Source: Zoogloea sp. LCSB751
GTDB taxonomy: Bacteria > Pseudomonadota > Gammaproteobacteria > Burkholderiales > Rhodocyclaceae
Direction: 5' to 3'
Assembly (NCBI RefSeq): GCF_002028455.1
Contig: NZ_MWUM01000002.1
Location: 62,001 to 126,000 of the forward strand
Length of the DNA stretch: 64,000 nucleotides
The notes under the pieces are model-generated. The model worked only from the letters and a program-made list of their open reading frames with translations, was not told the DNA's origin and made no database searches. Position 1 is the first letter of the stretch; each line of letters begins with the position of its first letter. The translations under genes and the position numbers were made by a program. Below are positions 41,767 through 50,275 of this stretch, piece by piece.

Positions 41767-42651
41767 ATGTCGCGCCGCGCTTTTGACTACGACGAAGCCT
41801 TCTCTCGCAATATCGGTTGGGTGACCCAGGCCGAGCAGGCCGCCCTGCGCGGCAAGCGGATCGCCATTGCCGGCGTCGGCGGGGTCGGTGGCGTGCATCT
41901 GCTGACCCTGACCCGTCTGGGCGTGGGGGCCTTCCATGTGGCCGACATGGATACCTTCGACCTGGTGAATTTCAACCGCCAGGCCGGCGCGATGATGTCC
42001 ACGCTGGACCGACCGAAGGCCGAGGTGATGGCCGAGATGGCCCGCGACATCAACCCGGATGTGGACATCCGCGTGTTTGGCAGCGGCGTCAATGCCGGCA
42101 ACCTGGATGAGTTCCTGGCCGGCGTCGATCTCTACGTCGATGGCCTCGACTTCTTCGCCTTTACCGCCCGGCGCGATACCTTCAATGCCTGTCACCGGCT
42201 CGGTATTCCGGCGGTGACCGCGGCGCCGCTGGGCATGGGCACGGCGGTGCTGAGCTTCCTGCCGGGGCGGATGAGCTTCGAAGAGTACTTCCGCCTCGAT
42301 GGCTGCGACGAGGACGAGATGGCGGTGCGCTTCCTGCTAGGGCTGTCGCCGGCCATGCTGCAGCGCGCCTACCTGGCCGACCCGTCGCGGGTCGATTTCG
42401 TCGCCCGGCGCGGCCCCAGCACCATCGCCGCCTGTCAGCTGTGTGCCGGGGTGACCGCCACCGAATCCCTGAAGATCCTGCTGCGCCGTGGCGAGGTGCT
42501 GTGCGTGCCGTGGGGCTTCCAGTTCGATGCCTACCGCAACCGCTACGTGAAGACCTGGCGGCCCGGCGGCAACAACAACCCGATCCAGCGCATCGGTCTC
42601 GCCATCGCCCGCCGTCAGTTGCGGGCGATGCGCGAGGCGGCGCGCGTTTGA
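41767..42651 (+). CDS. ThiF/MoeB-type E1-like adenylyltransferase
   Basis: 294 residues. ATP loop IAGVGGVGGVHL, MDTFDLVNFNRQ with the conserved Arg, and the C-terminal GPSTIAACQLCAGVTATESLKILL, where a Cys pair (C-Q-L-C) replaces the normal four-Cys Zn site. The DFFAFTARRDTFNACHRLGIP segment is typical of ThiF-domain proteins paired with nitroreductase-like partners. It is followed after 11 bases by such a partner. The mycobacterial protein Rv1355c (MoeY) carries both domains in one chain. Role unknown: activation of a carboxylate or C-terminal Gly as an acyl-adenylate is the shared chemistry. Confidence 0.8.
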   Translation: MSRRAFDYDEAFSRNIGWVTQAEQAALRGKRIAIAGVGGVGGVHLLTLTRLGVGAFHVADMDTFDLVNFNRQAGAMMSTLDRPKAEVMAEMARDINPDVDIRVFGSGVNAGNLDEFLAGVDLYVDGLDFFAFTARRDTFNACHRLGIPAVTAAPLGMGTAVLSFLPGRMSFEEYFRLDGCDEDEMAVRFLLGLSPAMLQRAYLADPSRVDFVARRGPSTIAACQLCAGVTATESLKILLRRGEVLCVPWGFQFDAYRNRYVKTWRPGGNNNPIQRIGLAIARRQLRAMREAARV

Positions 42652-42662
42652 GGAGACCGGCC

Positions 42663-43739
42663 ATGAGCCGCCGCGAAACCCTGCTCAAGATCCTCGACCT
42701 GGCCCGCTGGGCGCCCAGCGGCGACAACACCCAGCCGTGGCGCTTCGAAATCGTCGCGGACGACCACCTTGCCGTGCATGGCAACGACACCCGCGACTGG
42801 TGCCTCTACGACTTCGACGGCCACGCCAGCCACATGGCCCATGGCGCACTGCTGGAAACCCTGCGCGTCGCCGCCAGTGGCGAAGGGCTGGCCGCGAGCT
42901 GGAGTTTGCGGCCGGCTTCCCGCGATGCGGCACCGGTGTTCGACGTACGCCTGACGGAGCAGCCCGGGCTGGCGCCCGACCCGCTGCTGCCTTTCATCGA
43001 GACGCGCGTGGTGCAGCGCCGCCCGATGCGCACCACGCCGCTGACCGAGGTCCAGCGCCAGGCCCTGGCCGCCGCGCCGGGGGCTGGCTACAGCGTGCAG
43101 TTCTTCGAATCCTTCGCTGCGCGCCGCCGGGTGGCTGGCCTGCTGTGGCGCAATGCCTACCTGCGCCTGACCTGCCCGGAAGCCTTCCCGGTGCACAAGG
43201 AAATCATCGAGTGGCGCAGCCGCTACAGCAAGGACCGCATTCCGGAGCAGGCGGTCGGCGTGGATAGCCTCACCGCGCGCCTGATGGAATGGGTGATGAC
43301 CAGCTGGGGGCGGGTGGAGTTCTTCAACAAGTACCTGGGCGGCACCATTGCGCCGCGGGTCCAGCTGGATTACATCCCGGCGCTGGCCTGCGCGTCCCAC
43401 GTGCTGATCCGCCCCGAGCGGCCGCCGGTGAGCGTCGAGGACTACGTGCGCGGCGGCGTCGCGATGCAGCGCCTGTGGCTGACCGCCACCGCCGTCGGCC
43501 TGCATTTGCAGCCCGAGATGACGCCGCTGATCTTCCGCTGGTATGCCCGTGCCGGCCGCAGTTTTTCGGCGCTGCCCGAGATCGGCAGCGGCGCCGCGGC
43601 GCTGGCGGAGGAGTTCGAGCGCATCGGCGGTTTCGGCCGCGAGCAGGCGCTGACCTTCTTCTGCCGGGTCGGCATGTCCCCTGTCCCCCGGTCCCGCTCG
43701 GTGCGCAAGAGCGTGGATGAACTGATGCTGCAAGCCTGA
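42663..43739 (+). CDS. Nitroreductase-like protein paired with ThiF
   Basis: 358 residues. LARWAPSGDNTQPWRFEIV (14-32) is the N-terminal FMN-binding segment of this branch; LWLTATAVGLHLQPEM near 270-285 and the C-terminal RVGMSPVPRSRSVRK complete the fold. The central IETRVVQRRPMRTTPLT is typical of the Rv3131/MoeY-C type 'Acg-like' proteins, some of which bind but do not turn over FMN. The start at 42663 is 11 bases after the ThiF stop; its stop overlaps the CDF gene start (TGATG). Co-translated with its neighbours. Confidence 0.78.
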   Translation: MSRRETLLKILDLARWAPSGDNTQPWRFEIVADDHLAVHGNDTRDWCLYDFDGHASHMAHGALLETLRVAASGEGLAASWSLRPASRDAAPVFDVRLTEQPGLAPDPLLPFIETRVVQRRPMRTTPLTEVQRQALAAAPGAGYSVQFFESFAARRRVAGLLWRNAYLRLTCPEAFPVHKEIIEWRSRYSKDRIPEQAVGVDSLTARLMEWVMTSWGRVEFFNKYLGGTIAPRVQLDYIPALACASHVLIRPERPPVSVEDYVRGGVAMQRLWLTATAVGLHLQPEMTPLIFRWYARAGRSFSALPEIGSGAAALAEEFERIGGFGREQALTFFCRVGMSPVPRSRSVRKSVDELMLQA

Positions 43740-44749
43740 TGAATCACAACCACGCCACCCACGATCACGATCACCACGACGACCACGCCTGCGGCCACGA
43801 TCACCACCACCACGAACACGCAGCGGATCATGGCCATGCCCACGGACACGGGCATGGTCACCATCACCATGGCCCGGTGTCCTACGACCGGGCCTTTGCG
43901 ATCGGTATCTGCCTGAATATCGGCTTCGTCCTCATCGAAGCCTTTTACGGCTGGAGCGCGGACTCCCTGGCGTTGCTCGCCGACGCCGGCCACAACCTGT
44001 CCGACGTCGCCGGCCTGATCCTCGCCTGGGGCGCCGCGCTGGCCGGTCGCCTGCGTCCGACCCACCAGCGCACCTACGGCTGGCAGCGCGCGTCCATCCT
44101 CGCCGCGCTGGCCAATGCGATGCTGCTGCTGTTCGCAATGGGGGCGCTGGCCCTGGAGGCCGTGCAGCGCCTGCAGGCGCCGGAGGCGGTCGGCGGCTGG
44201 ACGATCATCGTGGTGGCGGCCATCGGCGTGGTGGTCAATGGCATCACCGCCGCGCTGTTCATGTCCGGCAGCAAGGACGATCTCAACATCCGCGGCGCCT
44301 TCCTGCACATGGCGGCCGACGCGCTGGTGTCCCTCGGGGTGGTCGCCGCCGGTGCGCTGTACCTCCACTTCGGCTGGGTTTGGCTCGATCCGCTGGTCAG
44401 CCTGGCCATCGCGGTGGTCATCGTGCTGGGCACCTGGGGCCTGTTCCGTCAGTCCCTGCACCTCGTCTTCGACGGCGTGCCGGACAGCATCGACCTGCTC
44501 GAAGTGCATGCCTGGCTGCGCGCGCTGCCTGGCGTGAACGGCGTCCACGACCTGCACATCTGGGCCCTTGGCACCGCCGACGTGGCCCTGACCGCCCACC
44601 TCGTGATGCCCGCCGGCCACCCCGGCGACGCCTTCTTCACGGACCTCGCCCGTGAACTGGAGACGCGCTTCCACATCCAGCACCCGACCATCCAGATCGA
44701 GATCGAAGGCATCGACGACGGTTGTGCCGCACCGCTGAAGCTGGGTTGA
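43739..44749 (+). CDS. Cation diffusion facilitator with His-rich N-terminus (zinc-type)
   Basis: 336 residues. The first 45 are extraordinarily His/Asp-rich (more than 20 His), a cytoplasmic metal buffer. Six TM helices follow from about 50 to 240; the transport-site motif is LLADAGHNLSDVAGL (HxxxD) with a second in FLHMAADALVSLGVV. The C-terminal ferredoxin-like domain (about 240-325) has VHDLHIWALG. Proton-coupled export of Zn, Co or Cd across the inner membrane. Start overlaps the stop of the previous gene by one base. A microsatellite and a REP pair follow. Confidence 0.9.
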   Translation: MNHNHATHDHDHHDDHACGHDHHHHEHAADHGHAHGHGHGHHHHGPVSYDRAFAIGICLNIGFVLIEAFYGWSADSLALLADAGHNLSDVAGLILAWGAALAGRLRPTHQRTYGWQRASILAALANAMLLLFAMGALALEAVQRLQAPEAVGGWTIIVVAAIGVVVNGITAALFMSGSKDDLNIRGAFLHMAADALVSLGVVAAGALYLHFGWVWLDPLVSLAIAVVIVLGTWGLFRQSLHLVFDGVPDSIDLLEVHAWLRALPGVNGVHDLHIWALGTADVALTAHLVMPAGHPGDAFFTDLARELETRFHIQHPTIQIEIEGIDDGCAAPLKLG

Positions 44750-44787
44750 GCGGGAGTGGCCCGAACTGAGCTGGCTTGAGCCAAGCT

Positions 44788-44840
44788 GGGTTGGGTTGGG
44801 TTGGGTTGGGTTGGGTTGGGTTGGGTTGGGTTGGGTTGGA
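44788..44840. repeat. TTGGG pentanucleotide microsatellite
   Basis: GGG followed by nine perfect TTGGG units (44791-44835) and a degenerate TTGGA. It lies 39 bases after the CDF stop, in non-coding DNA. G-runs of three separated by TT can form a G-quadruplex on the plus strand or its RNA. Flanking GGCTTGAGCCAAGC and GGGCTCAGTTGGGCTCGAGCC are imperfect repeats of related sequence. Confidence 0.9.
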
Positions 44841-44864
44841 GTGGGCTCAGTTGGGCTCGAGCCT

Positions 44865-44932
44865 GTGGGGGCGAATTCATTCGCCCGCGGAGCTTGATCA
44901 ACGCATGAAGGGCGAATGAATTCGCCCCCACA
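44865..44932. repeat. Pair of inverted REP-like palindromes
   Basis: First unit GTGGGGGCGAATTCATTCGC at about 44865 onward, second, in inverted orientation, ends near 44932 (GGGCGAATGAATTCGCCCCC). The spacer of about 24 bases has no gene. Same layout as the unit between nrtA and nrtB, so these form a BIME family. Confidence 0.8.
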
Positions 44933-45076
44933 GTGCCCCCACAGTTGTTCTCTTCCGCAGGTGTTCCCTTCCGCAGGGGCCGCCCCACGGTTCAGCCCCA
45001 CAGCCTGTAGCCCCAGCGCTTGCCCCTTTCGGCGGGTCGCTCTTTCTGAGCTGTCGGGGAGAGCCCGTACCGTTGT

Positions 45077-45529
45077 TCAGCTGCGTATCGCGCGGGCCAG
45101 GAAGCGGTCCAGCGCGGCGCCGAAGGCTTGCCGGTCGGCCTGGCTGAAGCTGGGCGGGCCGCCGGTCTGCACGCCTGCTCCGCGCAGTTCTTCGAGGAAG
45201 TTGCGCATCGACAGGCGCTCGGCGATGTTGGCGACGGTGTACATCTCGCCGCGCGGATTCAGCGCGTGAGCCTGGCGTTCGAGGACCGCCGAGGCCAGCG
45301 GAATGTCGGCGGTGATGACCAGGTCGCCAGCGGCCACCTGGCTGACGATGTGGGCGTCCGCCACGTCGAAGCCCGACGGCACCTGGACGGCCCGGATGAA
45401 GCGCGACGGAGGCGTGCGCAACATCCGGTTGGCGACCAGGATGGTCGGTATTTCCAGGCGCTCGGCGGCGCGGAAGACGATGTCCTTGACGACCGCCGGA
45501 CAGGCGTCGGCGTCGATCCAGATCTGCAT
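45077..45529 (-). CDS. YaiI/YqxD family (DUF188) protein
   Basis: 150 residues, near full-length DUF188: starts [23 protein letters not shown] and has [30 protein letters not shown], with conserved Asp residues as in PIN-like nucleases (D6, D8, and the D-x-x-D in the middle). Function unproven; a PIN-like RNase is the usual guess. Single gene, with REP elements on one side. Confidence 0.85.
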   Translation of the reverse strand: MQIWIDADACPAVVKDIVFRAAERLEIPTILVANRMLRTPPSRFIRAVQVPSGFDVADAHIVSQVAAGDLVITADIPLASAVLERQAHALNPRGEMYTVANIAERLSMRNFLEELRGAGVQTGGPPSFSQADRQAFGAALDRFLARAIRS

Positions 45530-45591
45530 GGCGGGAGGCCCGGTGTGCTGAGGCCCGCCAGTTTACCGCGCGCCGCGCCCGACGACGGGGG

Positions 45592-45915
45592 TCACCAGAC
45601 GCCTTCGGGGGCCTTCAGGCGTTCCACCGGCTGGTCGAGCAGGATGTGCTCTTCGACGATGGCGGTCACGTCGGCGGTGGTCACGCCGCTGTACATCACG
45701 TTGTCCGGATAGACCAGCACGCTGGGGCCGGCCTGACAGGGGCCGAGACAGCCGGTGTTGGTGAGCAGGAAGTCGTTCCACAGATTGCGCTGCTGGAATT
45801 CCTGCTGAAAGGCCTGCCACACCGTGTTGCAGCCCTTTTCCTGGCAGGAGCCGCGGGGGTGGCCGGGCGGGCGGCCCTGGACGCAGACGAGGATGTGCTT
45901 TTTCGGTTTCGGCAT
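45592..45915 (-). CDS. Thioredoxin-like [2Fe-2S] ferredoxin
   Basis: 107 residues. Cluster Cys residues in HILVCVQGRPPGHPRGSC (Cys near 12 and 25) and TNTGCLGPCQAGP (Cys near 57 and 61), the layout of thioredoxin-fold [2Fe-2S] ferredoxins (NuoE/HoxE-like, Aquifex Fd4, Azotobacter FeSI). VLVYPDNVMYSGVTTADVTAIVEEH is the C-terminal half. Often found near nif genes in diazotrophs, where it is a candidate electron carrier. ATG at 45915 has GGAG upstream; the longer open frame is upstream non-coding DNA. Confidence 0.85.
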   Translation of the reverse strand: MPKPKKHILVCVQGRPPGHPRGSCQEKGCNTVWQAFQQEFQQRNLWNDFLLTNTGCLGPCQAGPSVLVYPDNVMYSGVTTADVTAIVEEHILLDQPVERLKAPEGVW

Positions 45916-46257
45916 GATGCGCTCCGCAAATAGGGTGTGCCCCTTCAAGCAGGTTCTGCGCCAGTGCGCCGCAGCAAAAGGAATCAAGGACTTGGCGCCG
46001 GGGCGTGTGGCGCGTATGCGACATCGCTGCGCCATTTGTCGGCGCTCAGGGGCTTTGTCACGGTAGGTGTTGCGGGGTGGGCATATGCTGCAGTGCAATA
46101 GTGTTGTGTTAGATTGAGATGCCGGGTCGATATCGGAGCCCTTGCTCCGGCAGGCTGGGCATCCGCCCGGAGTCCGGGTTGCCGGTGTGCGCATTCGCTT
46201 GCGGCCCGGCCGGTTTCTCTCCCCCGCAAAGGGAGTGGCATTTTGAGGTCCATCGCC
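45916..46257. other. Gene-free divergent region between the ferredoxin and fumarate reductase genes
   Basis: 342 bases without a convincing gene on either strand. It must hold the promoters for both flanking genes. I looked for sigma70, sigma54 and FNR-type (TTGAT-N4-ATCAA) elements and saw none that is convincing. GCATATGCTGC at about 46081 is a short palindrome-like sequence. Composition is slightly lower in GC around 46090-46115. Confidence 0.5.
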
Positions 46258-47136
46258 ATGAGCCGCATGCTCGAACGAAGCGGTGCGCTGCCAACCCCCG
46301 CCGGCAGCCTGGCGCCGGAGACTCCGCTTCCCGTGGCGGCAGCGCCCTCCGCACCCTTGCATCGCCGCAGCCGCTGGCCGGCCCGGCTGGATCTGCTGCA
46401 GAGCGCGTCGGGCTTGTTCCTGGCGCTGTTCCTGGTAGCCCACATGTTCTTCGTGTCGTCCATCCTTATCAGCCAGGACGCCTTCTACACCGTGGCGCGC
46501 TTCTTCGAGGGGGCCTATTTCCTCGCCACGCCGCAGCCGTGGATCGTCTCCTGCGTGGTCGGCGGGGTGCTGGCGGTGTTCGTGCTGCATGCCTGGCTGG
46601 CGCTGCGCAAGTTCCCGGCCAACTTTCGCCAGTACAAGGCCTTTGCCGAGCACCGGGCGGGCCTGCGCCACGACGACACCGGCCTGTGGTGGATCCAGCT
46701 ATGGACCGGCTTCGCGCTGTTCTTCCTGGCCAGCATCCACCTCTACGGCATGCTGGTGCATCCGGAATTGATCGGCCCCTACGAATCCGCCGACCGGGTG
46801 TGGACCGGCAGCATGTGGCCGCTGTACCTGCTGTTGCTGTTCGCGGCGGAAATCCACGGCAGCATCGGTCTGTACCGGCTGGCGCTGAAATGGGACTGGC
46901 TGCCCGGCCGCGATCCGGTGGCTGGTCGGCGCCGCCTGCGTGCGCTGAAAACCGCTTTCAGCCTGTTCTTCATCGCGCTGGGCCTGGTCAGCCTGCTGGC
47001 TTATGTGCGGCTGGGCATCGCCCACGCCGATCGCGCCGGCGAGCGCTATGTACCGTCCGGCGACGGGACGCCGGCCAACGTCGCCTCGGGTATGAACGTG
47101 GCGCCGGCGATGGCGCCCGTCCGCCGGGGAGGCTGA
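46258..47136 (+). CDS. frdC: Fumarate reductase, di-haem cytochrome b subunit (epsilon type)
   Basis: 292 residues, five TM helices. Four His residues in helices fit the di-haem ligands of the Wolinella-type enzyme: [37 protein letters not shown] and [13 protein letters not shown]. The N-terminal 45 residues are a non-conserved Pro/Ala extension. Anchors FrdAB in the inner membrane and passes electrons from (mena)quinol to the catalytic subunits. ATG at 46258 is preceded by GAGGT; the upstream frame from 46114 is not homologous. One base before frdA. Confidence 0.88.
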   Translation: MSRMLERSGALPTPAGSLAPETPLPVAAAPSAPLHRRSRWPARLDLLQSASGLFLALFLVAHMFFVSSILISQDAFYTVARFFEGAYFLATPQPWIVSCVVGGVLAVFVLHAWLALRKFPANFRQYKAFAEHRAGLRHDDTGLWWIQLWTGFALFFLASIHLYGMLVHPELIGPYESADRVWTGSMWPLYLLLLFAAEIHGSIGLYRLALKWDWLPGRDPVAGRRRLRALKTAFSLFFIALGLVSLLAYVRLGIAHADRAGERYVPSGDGTPANVASGMNVAPAMAPVRRGG

Positions 47137-47137
47137 C

Positions 47138-49117
47138 ATGCGTATCCTCTATACCGACGTGCTGGTCATCGGTGGCGGTCTGGCCGGCCTGCGGGCGGCG
47201 GTCGGCGCCCGGCGCCGCGGCCACGACGTGGTCATCCTCAGCCTGGTGCCGGCCAAGCGGTCCCATTCGGCGGCGGCCCAGGGCGGCATGCAGGCCAGCC
47301 TCGGCAACACCGCCAAGGGCCAAGGCGACAACGAGGACGTGCATTTCGAGGACACCGTGCGCGGCTCCGACTGGGGCTGCGACCAGGCGGTGGCGCGCCT
47401 CTTCGTGCATGCCGCGCCGCAGGCGGTGCGCGAGCTGGCGGCCTGGGGCGTGCCGTGGAACCGGGTGCGCGCCGGCGAGCGCGAGGTGGTGATGGATGGC
47501 CGTCGGGTCACGCTCAGCGAACGGCCCGAGGCCCACGGCCTGATTGCCGCCCGCGACTTCGGCGGTACCAAGAAATGGCGTACCTGCTACGTCAGCGACG
47601 GCACCGGCCACGCGATGCTCTATGCGGTCAGCGACAAGGCGGTGGCCGAAGGCATCCCGGTGCATGAGCGGATGGAGGCCATCGCGCTGATCCATGAGGG
47701 CGGGCGCTGCCATGGCGCCATCGTGCGCAACCTGGTGACGGGCGAACTCGTCGCCTACGTGGCGAAGGCTACCTGCATCGCCACCGGCGGCTTCGGGCGC
47801 ATCTACCGGGTTACCTCCAACGCGGTGATCAACGAGGGCATCGGCGCGGCGATCGCGCTGGAGACCGGCGCGGCCTGCCTGGGCAACATGGAGGCGGTGC
47901 AGTTCCATCCGACGACGATCTTCCCGGCCGGCATCCTCGTCACCGAGGGCTGCCGCGGCGACGGCGGCCTGCTGAAGGACGCCGCCGGCCACCGCTTCAT
48001 GCCCGACTACGAGCCGGAGAAGAAGGAGCTGGCCTCCCGCGACGTAGTGTCCCGCCGCATGGAGGAGCACATCCGCGCCGGCCACGGTGTGAACAGCCGC
48101 TTCGGCGAACACCTGTGGCTGGACATCACGCTGCTCGGCGCGGCCCACATCGACAGCCGCCTGCGCGAGGTGAAGGAGATCTGCCGCCACTTCCTCGGTA
48201 TCGACCCGGCTCGCGACTTCATCCCGGTGCGGCCGGCCCAGCATTATTCGATGGGCGGTATCCGCACCGACGCCCGCGGCGAGGCCTACGGCCTGGCCGG
48301 CCTGTTCGCCTGTGGCGAGGCGGCGTGCTGGGATCTGCACGGTTTCAACCGGCTCGGTGGCAACTCGGTGGCCGAGACCGTGGTGGCCGGCATGATCGTC
48401 GGCGAGAACATCGCCGACTTCGTGGAATCGTCCGCGGGCGAGCTGCAGGTGTCGACGGCTCTCGTGCGGGAATTCCTCGCTGCGGAACAGGCGAAGCTCG
48501 ACACTCTGCTGCAGGGCAATGGCAACGAGAGCGCCACCGAGATCCGGCGGCGCATGCAGGACATCATGACCGACAAGGTCGGTATCTTCCGTCGCGGCGA
48601 CCTGCTGGCCGAGGCCGTCGACGAGCTCCAGGCGCTGCTCCAGCGCAGCCGCCGGATCGGCGTGGCAACGCGGCGCCCGGGCAGCAACCCGGAGCTGGTG
48701 GCGGCCTACCGCGTGCAGAAGATGCTCAAGCTGGCCCTGTGCGTCGCCTACGGCGCCCTCCAGCGTACCGAGAGCCGCGGCGCCCACTACCGGGAAGACC
48801 ACCCACGCCGCGACGACGCCAACTGGCTCAAGCGCACCCTCGCCAGCTGGAGCGACCCCTTCCAGACCCTGCCCACGTTGGCCTACGAGGCCCTCGACGT
48901 GCGCCACATGGAGCTGCCACCGGGCTGGCGCGGCTATGGCGCGCGGGATGCCATCGAGCATCCGGCGACGGCGCTCCGGGCGGCCGAGATCGCCGCCATC
49001 CGCGAGGCCTTCGGGCATGCCGAGCGCTTCACCGTGCAGCAGGCCCTGATGCCCTACGAGCACCTGGTCCCGGTGCGTTTCCGGGGCCGCAATGAAAGAC
49101 TGGGAGACGCATCATGA
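47138..49117 (+). CDS. frdA: Fumarate reductase flavoprotein subunit
   Basis: 659 residues. Rossmann loop [19 protein letters not shown] (10-28) and covalent-FAD His43 in [16 protein letters not shown], the same position as in the Wolinella enzyme; [14 protein letters not shown] is also epsilon-type. Catalytic region: [40 protein letters not shown] and [14 protein letters not shown]. Catalyses fumarate to succinate (or the reverse, or a related methyl-menaquinone-coupled reaction). GGGGAGG precedes the ATG; the stop overlaps the next ATG (ATGA). Confidence 0.92.
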   Translation: MRILYTDVLVIGGGLAGLRAAVGARRRGHDVVILSLVPAKRSHSAAAQGGMQASLGNTAKGQGDNEDVHFEDTVRGSDWGCDQAVARLFVHAAPQAVRELAAWGVPWNRVRAGEREVVMDGRRVTLSERPEAHGLIAARDFGGTKKWRTCYVSDGTGHAMLYAVSDKAVAEGIPVHERMEAIALIHEGGRCHGAIVRNLVTGELVAYVAKATCIATGGFGRIYRVTSNAVINEGIGAAIALETGAACLGNMEAVQFHPTTIFPAGILVTEGCRGDGGLLKDAAGHRFMPDYEPEKKELASRDVVSRRMEEHIRAGHGVNSRFGEHLWLDITLLGAAHIDSRLREVKEICRHFLGIDPARDFIPVRPAQHYSMGGIRTDARGEAYGLAGLFACGEAACWDLHGFNRLGGNSVAETVVAGMIVGENIADFVESSAGELQVSTALVREFLAAEQAKLDTLLQGNGNESATEIRRRMQDIMTDKVGIFRRGDLLAEAVDELQALLQRSRRIGVATRRPGSNPELVAAYRVQKMLKLALCVAYGALQRTESRGAHYREDHPRRDDANWLKRTLASWSDPFQTLPTLAYEALDVRHMELPPGWRGYGARDAIEHPATALRAAEIAAIREAFGHAERFTVQQALMPYEHLVPVRFRGRNERLGDAS

Positions 49118-49449
49118 ATGCCCCCAAACCCGACATGCGCGTCCTCACGCTGCGCCTGCCCCTGCTGAACGGCAGCCTGCACGCCTTCACGCTGGTCGAA
49201 ACCCGTGGCATGACCCTGCTGCGGGCGATCCGCCAGTTGCGTGGCAGCCTGCCGGCCACCCGCCTCGACAACTTCATGTGCCATGCCGGCGCCTGCAGTA
49301 CCTGCCGGGTGTTCGTCGATGGCCAGCCCGGCGTGCCGTGTTCGACCTTCACCCGCGATCTCGGTACCCAGATCAGCGTGCTGCCCGGCGAGCACGCCGA
49401 CGGCTGGGGGGCGCTGCGCGACGACAGCCGGCGCCTGCACCGGGGCTGA
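49114..49449 (+). CDS. Stand-alone FrdB-like [2Fe-2S] protein between frdA and frdB
   Basis: 111 residues, a single plant-type ferredoxin domain like the N-terminal half of FrdB/SdhB. Cluster Cys in [23 protein letters not shown]-x4-C-x2-C then C about 11 later, the full set. It has no C-terminal 4Fe-4S/3Fe-4S part, and ends in a natural stop 24 bases before the complete frdB. Its ATG overlaps the frdA stop, so it is translated with the complex. Either an accessory electron-transfer subunit or a recent duplicate of the FrdB domain. I know no standard family name. Confidence 0.8.
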   Translation: MNAPKPDMRVLTLRLPLLNGSLHAFTLVETRGMTLLRAIRQLRGSLPATRLDNFMCHAGACSTCRVFVDGQPGVPCSTFTRDLGTQISVLPGEHADGWGALRDDSRRLHRG

Positions 49450-49472
49450 GCGCCTTGCCAAGGAATACGCCG

Positions 49473-50204
49473 ATGACCACCGACACGCCCCGCCAACTGA
49501 CGCTGCGCATCCTGCGCAGCAGTCCGAGCGAGGGGATGGCACCCCACTGGCAGGACTTCCGCGTCGAGGAAGCGGAGGGCATGACCCTGTTCATCGCCCT
49601 CAACGAAGTCCGCGACACCCTCGACCCGTCCCTGCAGTTCGACTTCGTGTGCCGGGCCGGCATCTGCGGCAGCTGCGGCATGCTCATCGACGGCCGGCCG
49701 GGGCTGGCCTGCCGCAGCCTGACCCGCGACCTCGGGCCGCTGATCACGCTGGCGCCGCTGCCGGTGTTCGCGCTGATCGGCGACCTGTCGGTGGATACCG
49801 GCAGCTGGATGCGCGGTACCGCCGAGCGCCTGGAAACCTGGATCCACAGCCAGGCCGAGCCCGACCTGACCGCCGTCGAGACGCCGATGGCGCCCGAGCT
49901 GGCCGAAGCCATCTACGAGCTCGACCGCTGCATTGAGTGCGGCTGCTGCGTGGCAGGTTGCGGCACGCAGCGCATGCGCGAGGACTTCGTCGGCGCGGTG
50001 GGCCTCAACAAGATCGCCCGTTTCCGCCTCGACCCCCGTGACGAGCGCAGCGACGCGGACTACTACGAACTGATCGGCGACGACGCCGGCGTGTTCGGCT
50101 GCATGTCCCTGCTCGGCTGCCACGATGTGTGCCCCAAGGGGCTGCCGCTGCAGACACAGATCGCCTTCCTGCGCCGCAAGATGGTGGCGGCCGGGCTCAA
50201 GTAG
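49473..50204 (+). CDS. frdB: Fumarate reductase iron-sulfur subunit
   Basis: 243 residues, complete. N-terminal [2Fe-2S] site CRAGICGSCGMLIDGRPGLAC (about 67-87); C-terminal ferredoxin-like part with CIECGCCVAGC (near 150) and FGCMSLLGCHDVCPKG (near 212-227) for the 4Fe-4S and 3Fe-4S clusters. Transfers electrons from haem b in FrdC to FAD in FrdA. AAGGA precedes the ATG at 49473. Last gene of the operon; a REP palindrome follows. Confidence 0.9.
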   Translation: MTTDTPRQLTLRILRSSPSEGMAPHWQDFRVEEAEGMTLFIALNEVRDTLDPSLQFDFVCRAGICGSCGMLIDGRPGLACRSLTRDLGPLITLAPLPVFALIGDLSVDTGSWMRGTAERLETWIHSQAEPDLTAVETPMAPELAEAIYELDRCIECGCCVAGCGTQRMREDFVGAVGLNKIARFRLDPRDERSDADYYELIGDDAGVFGCMSLLGCHDVCPKGLPLQTQIAFLRRKMVAAGLK

Positions 50205-50212
50205 ACTTTTCT

Positions 50213-50238
50213 GTGGGGGCGAATTCATTCGCTCCCAC
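50213..50238. repeat. REP-like palindrome
   Basis: GTGGGGGCGAATTCATTCGC followed by TCCCAC: single unit 9 bases after the frdB stop, between convergent frdB and alkA. Same core as the other copies. It could serve as the transcript end for both genes. Confidence 0.75.
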
Positions 50239-50275
50239 AGCCCAGCCCCGCAGTAACCCGCATGAGTGGGTTTCC

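Noticed and set aside
43739..43875. His-rich stretch as a possible repeat expansion or frameshift artefact
   Set aside because: His-rich N-termini are common in zinc CDF exporters and the reading frame is coupled to the upstream gene.
43442..45001. Minus-strand frame containing a repeated N-P-T-Q-P stretch
   Set aside because: The repeat is only the translation of the TTGGG microsatellite; the rest is antisense to the CDF gene.
46988..49063. 691-residue minus-strand open frame
   Set aside because: Antisense to frdA, which has all active-site motifs.
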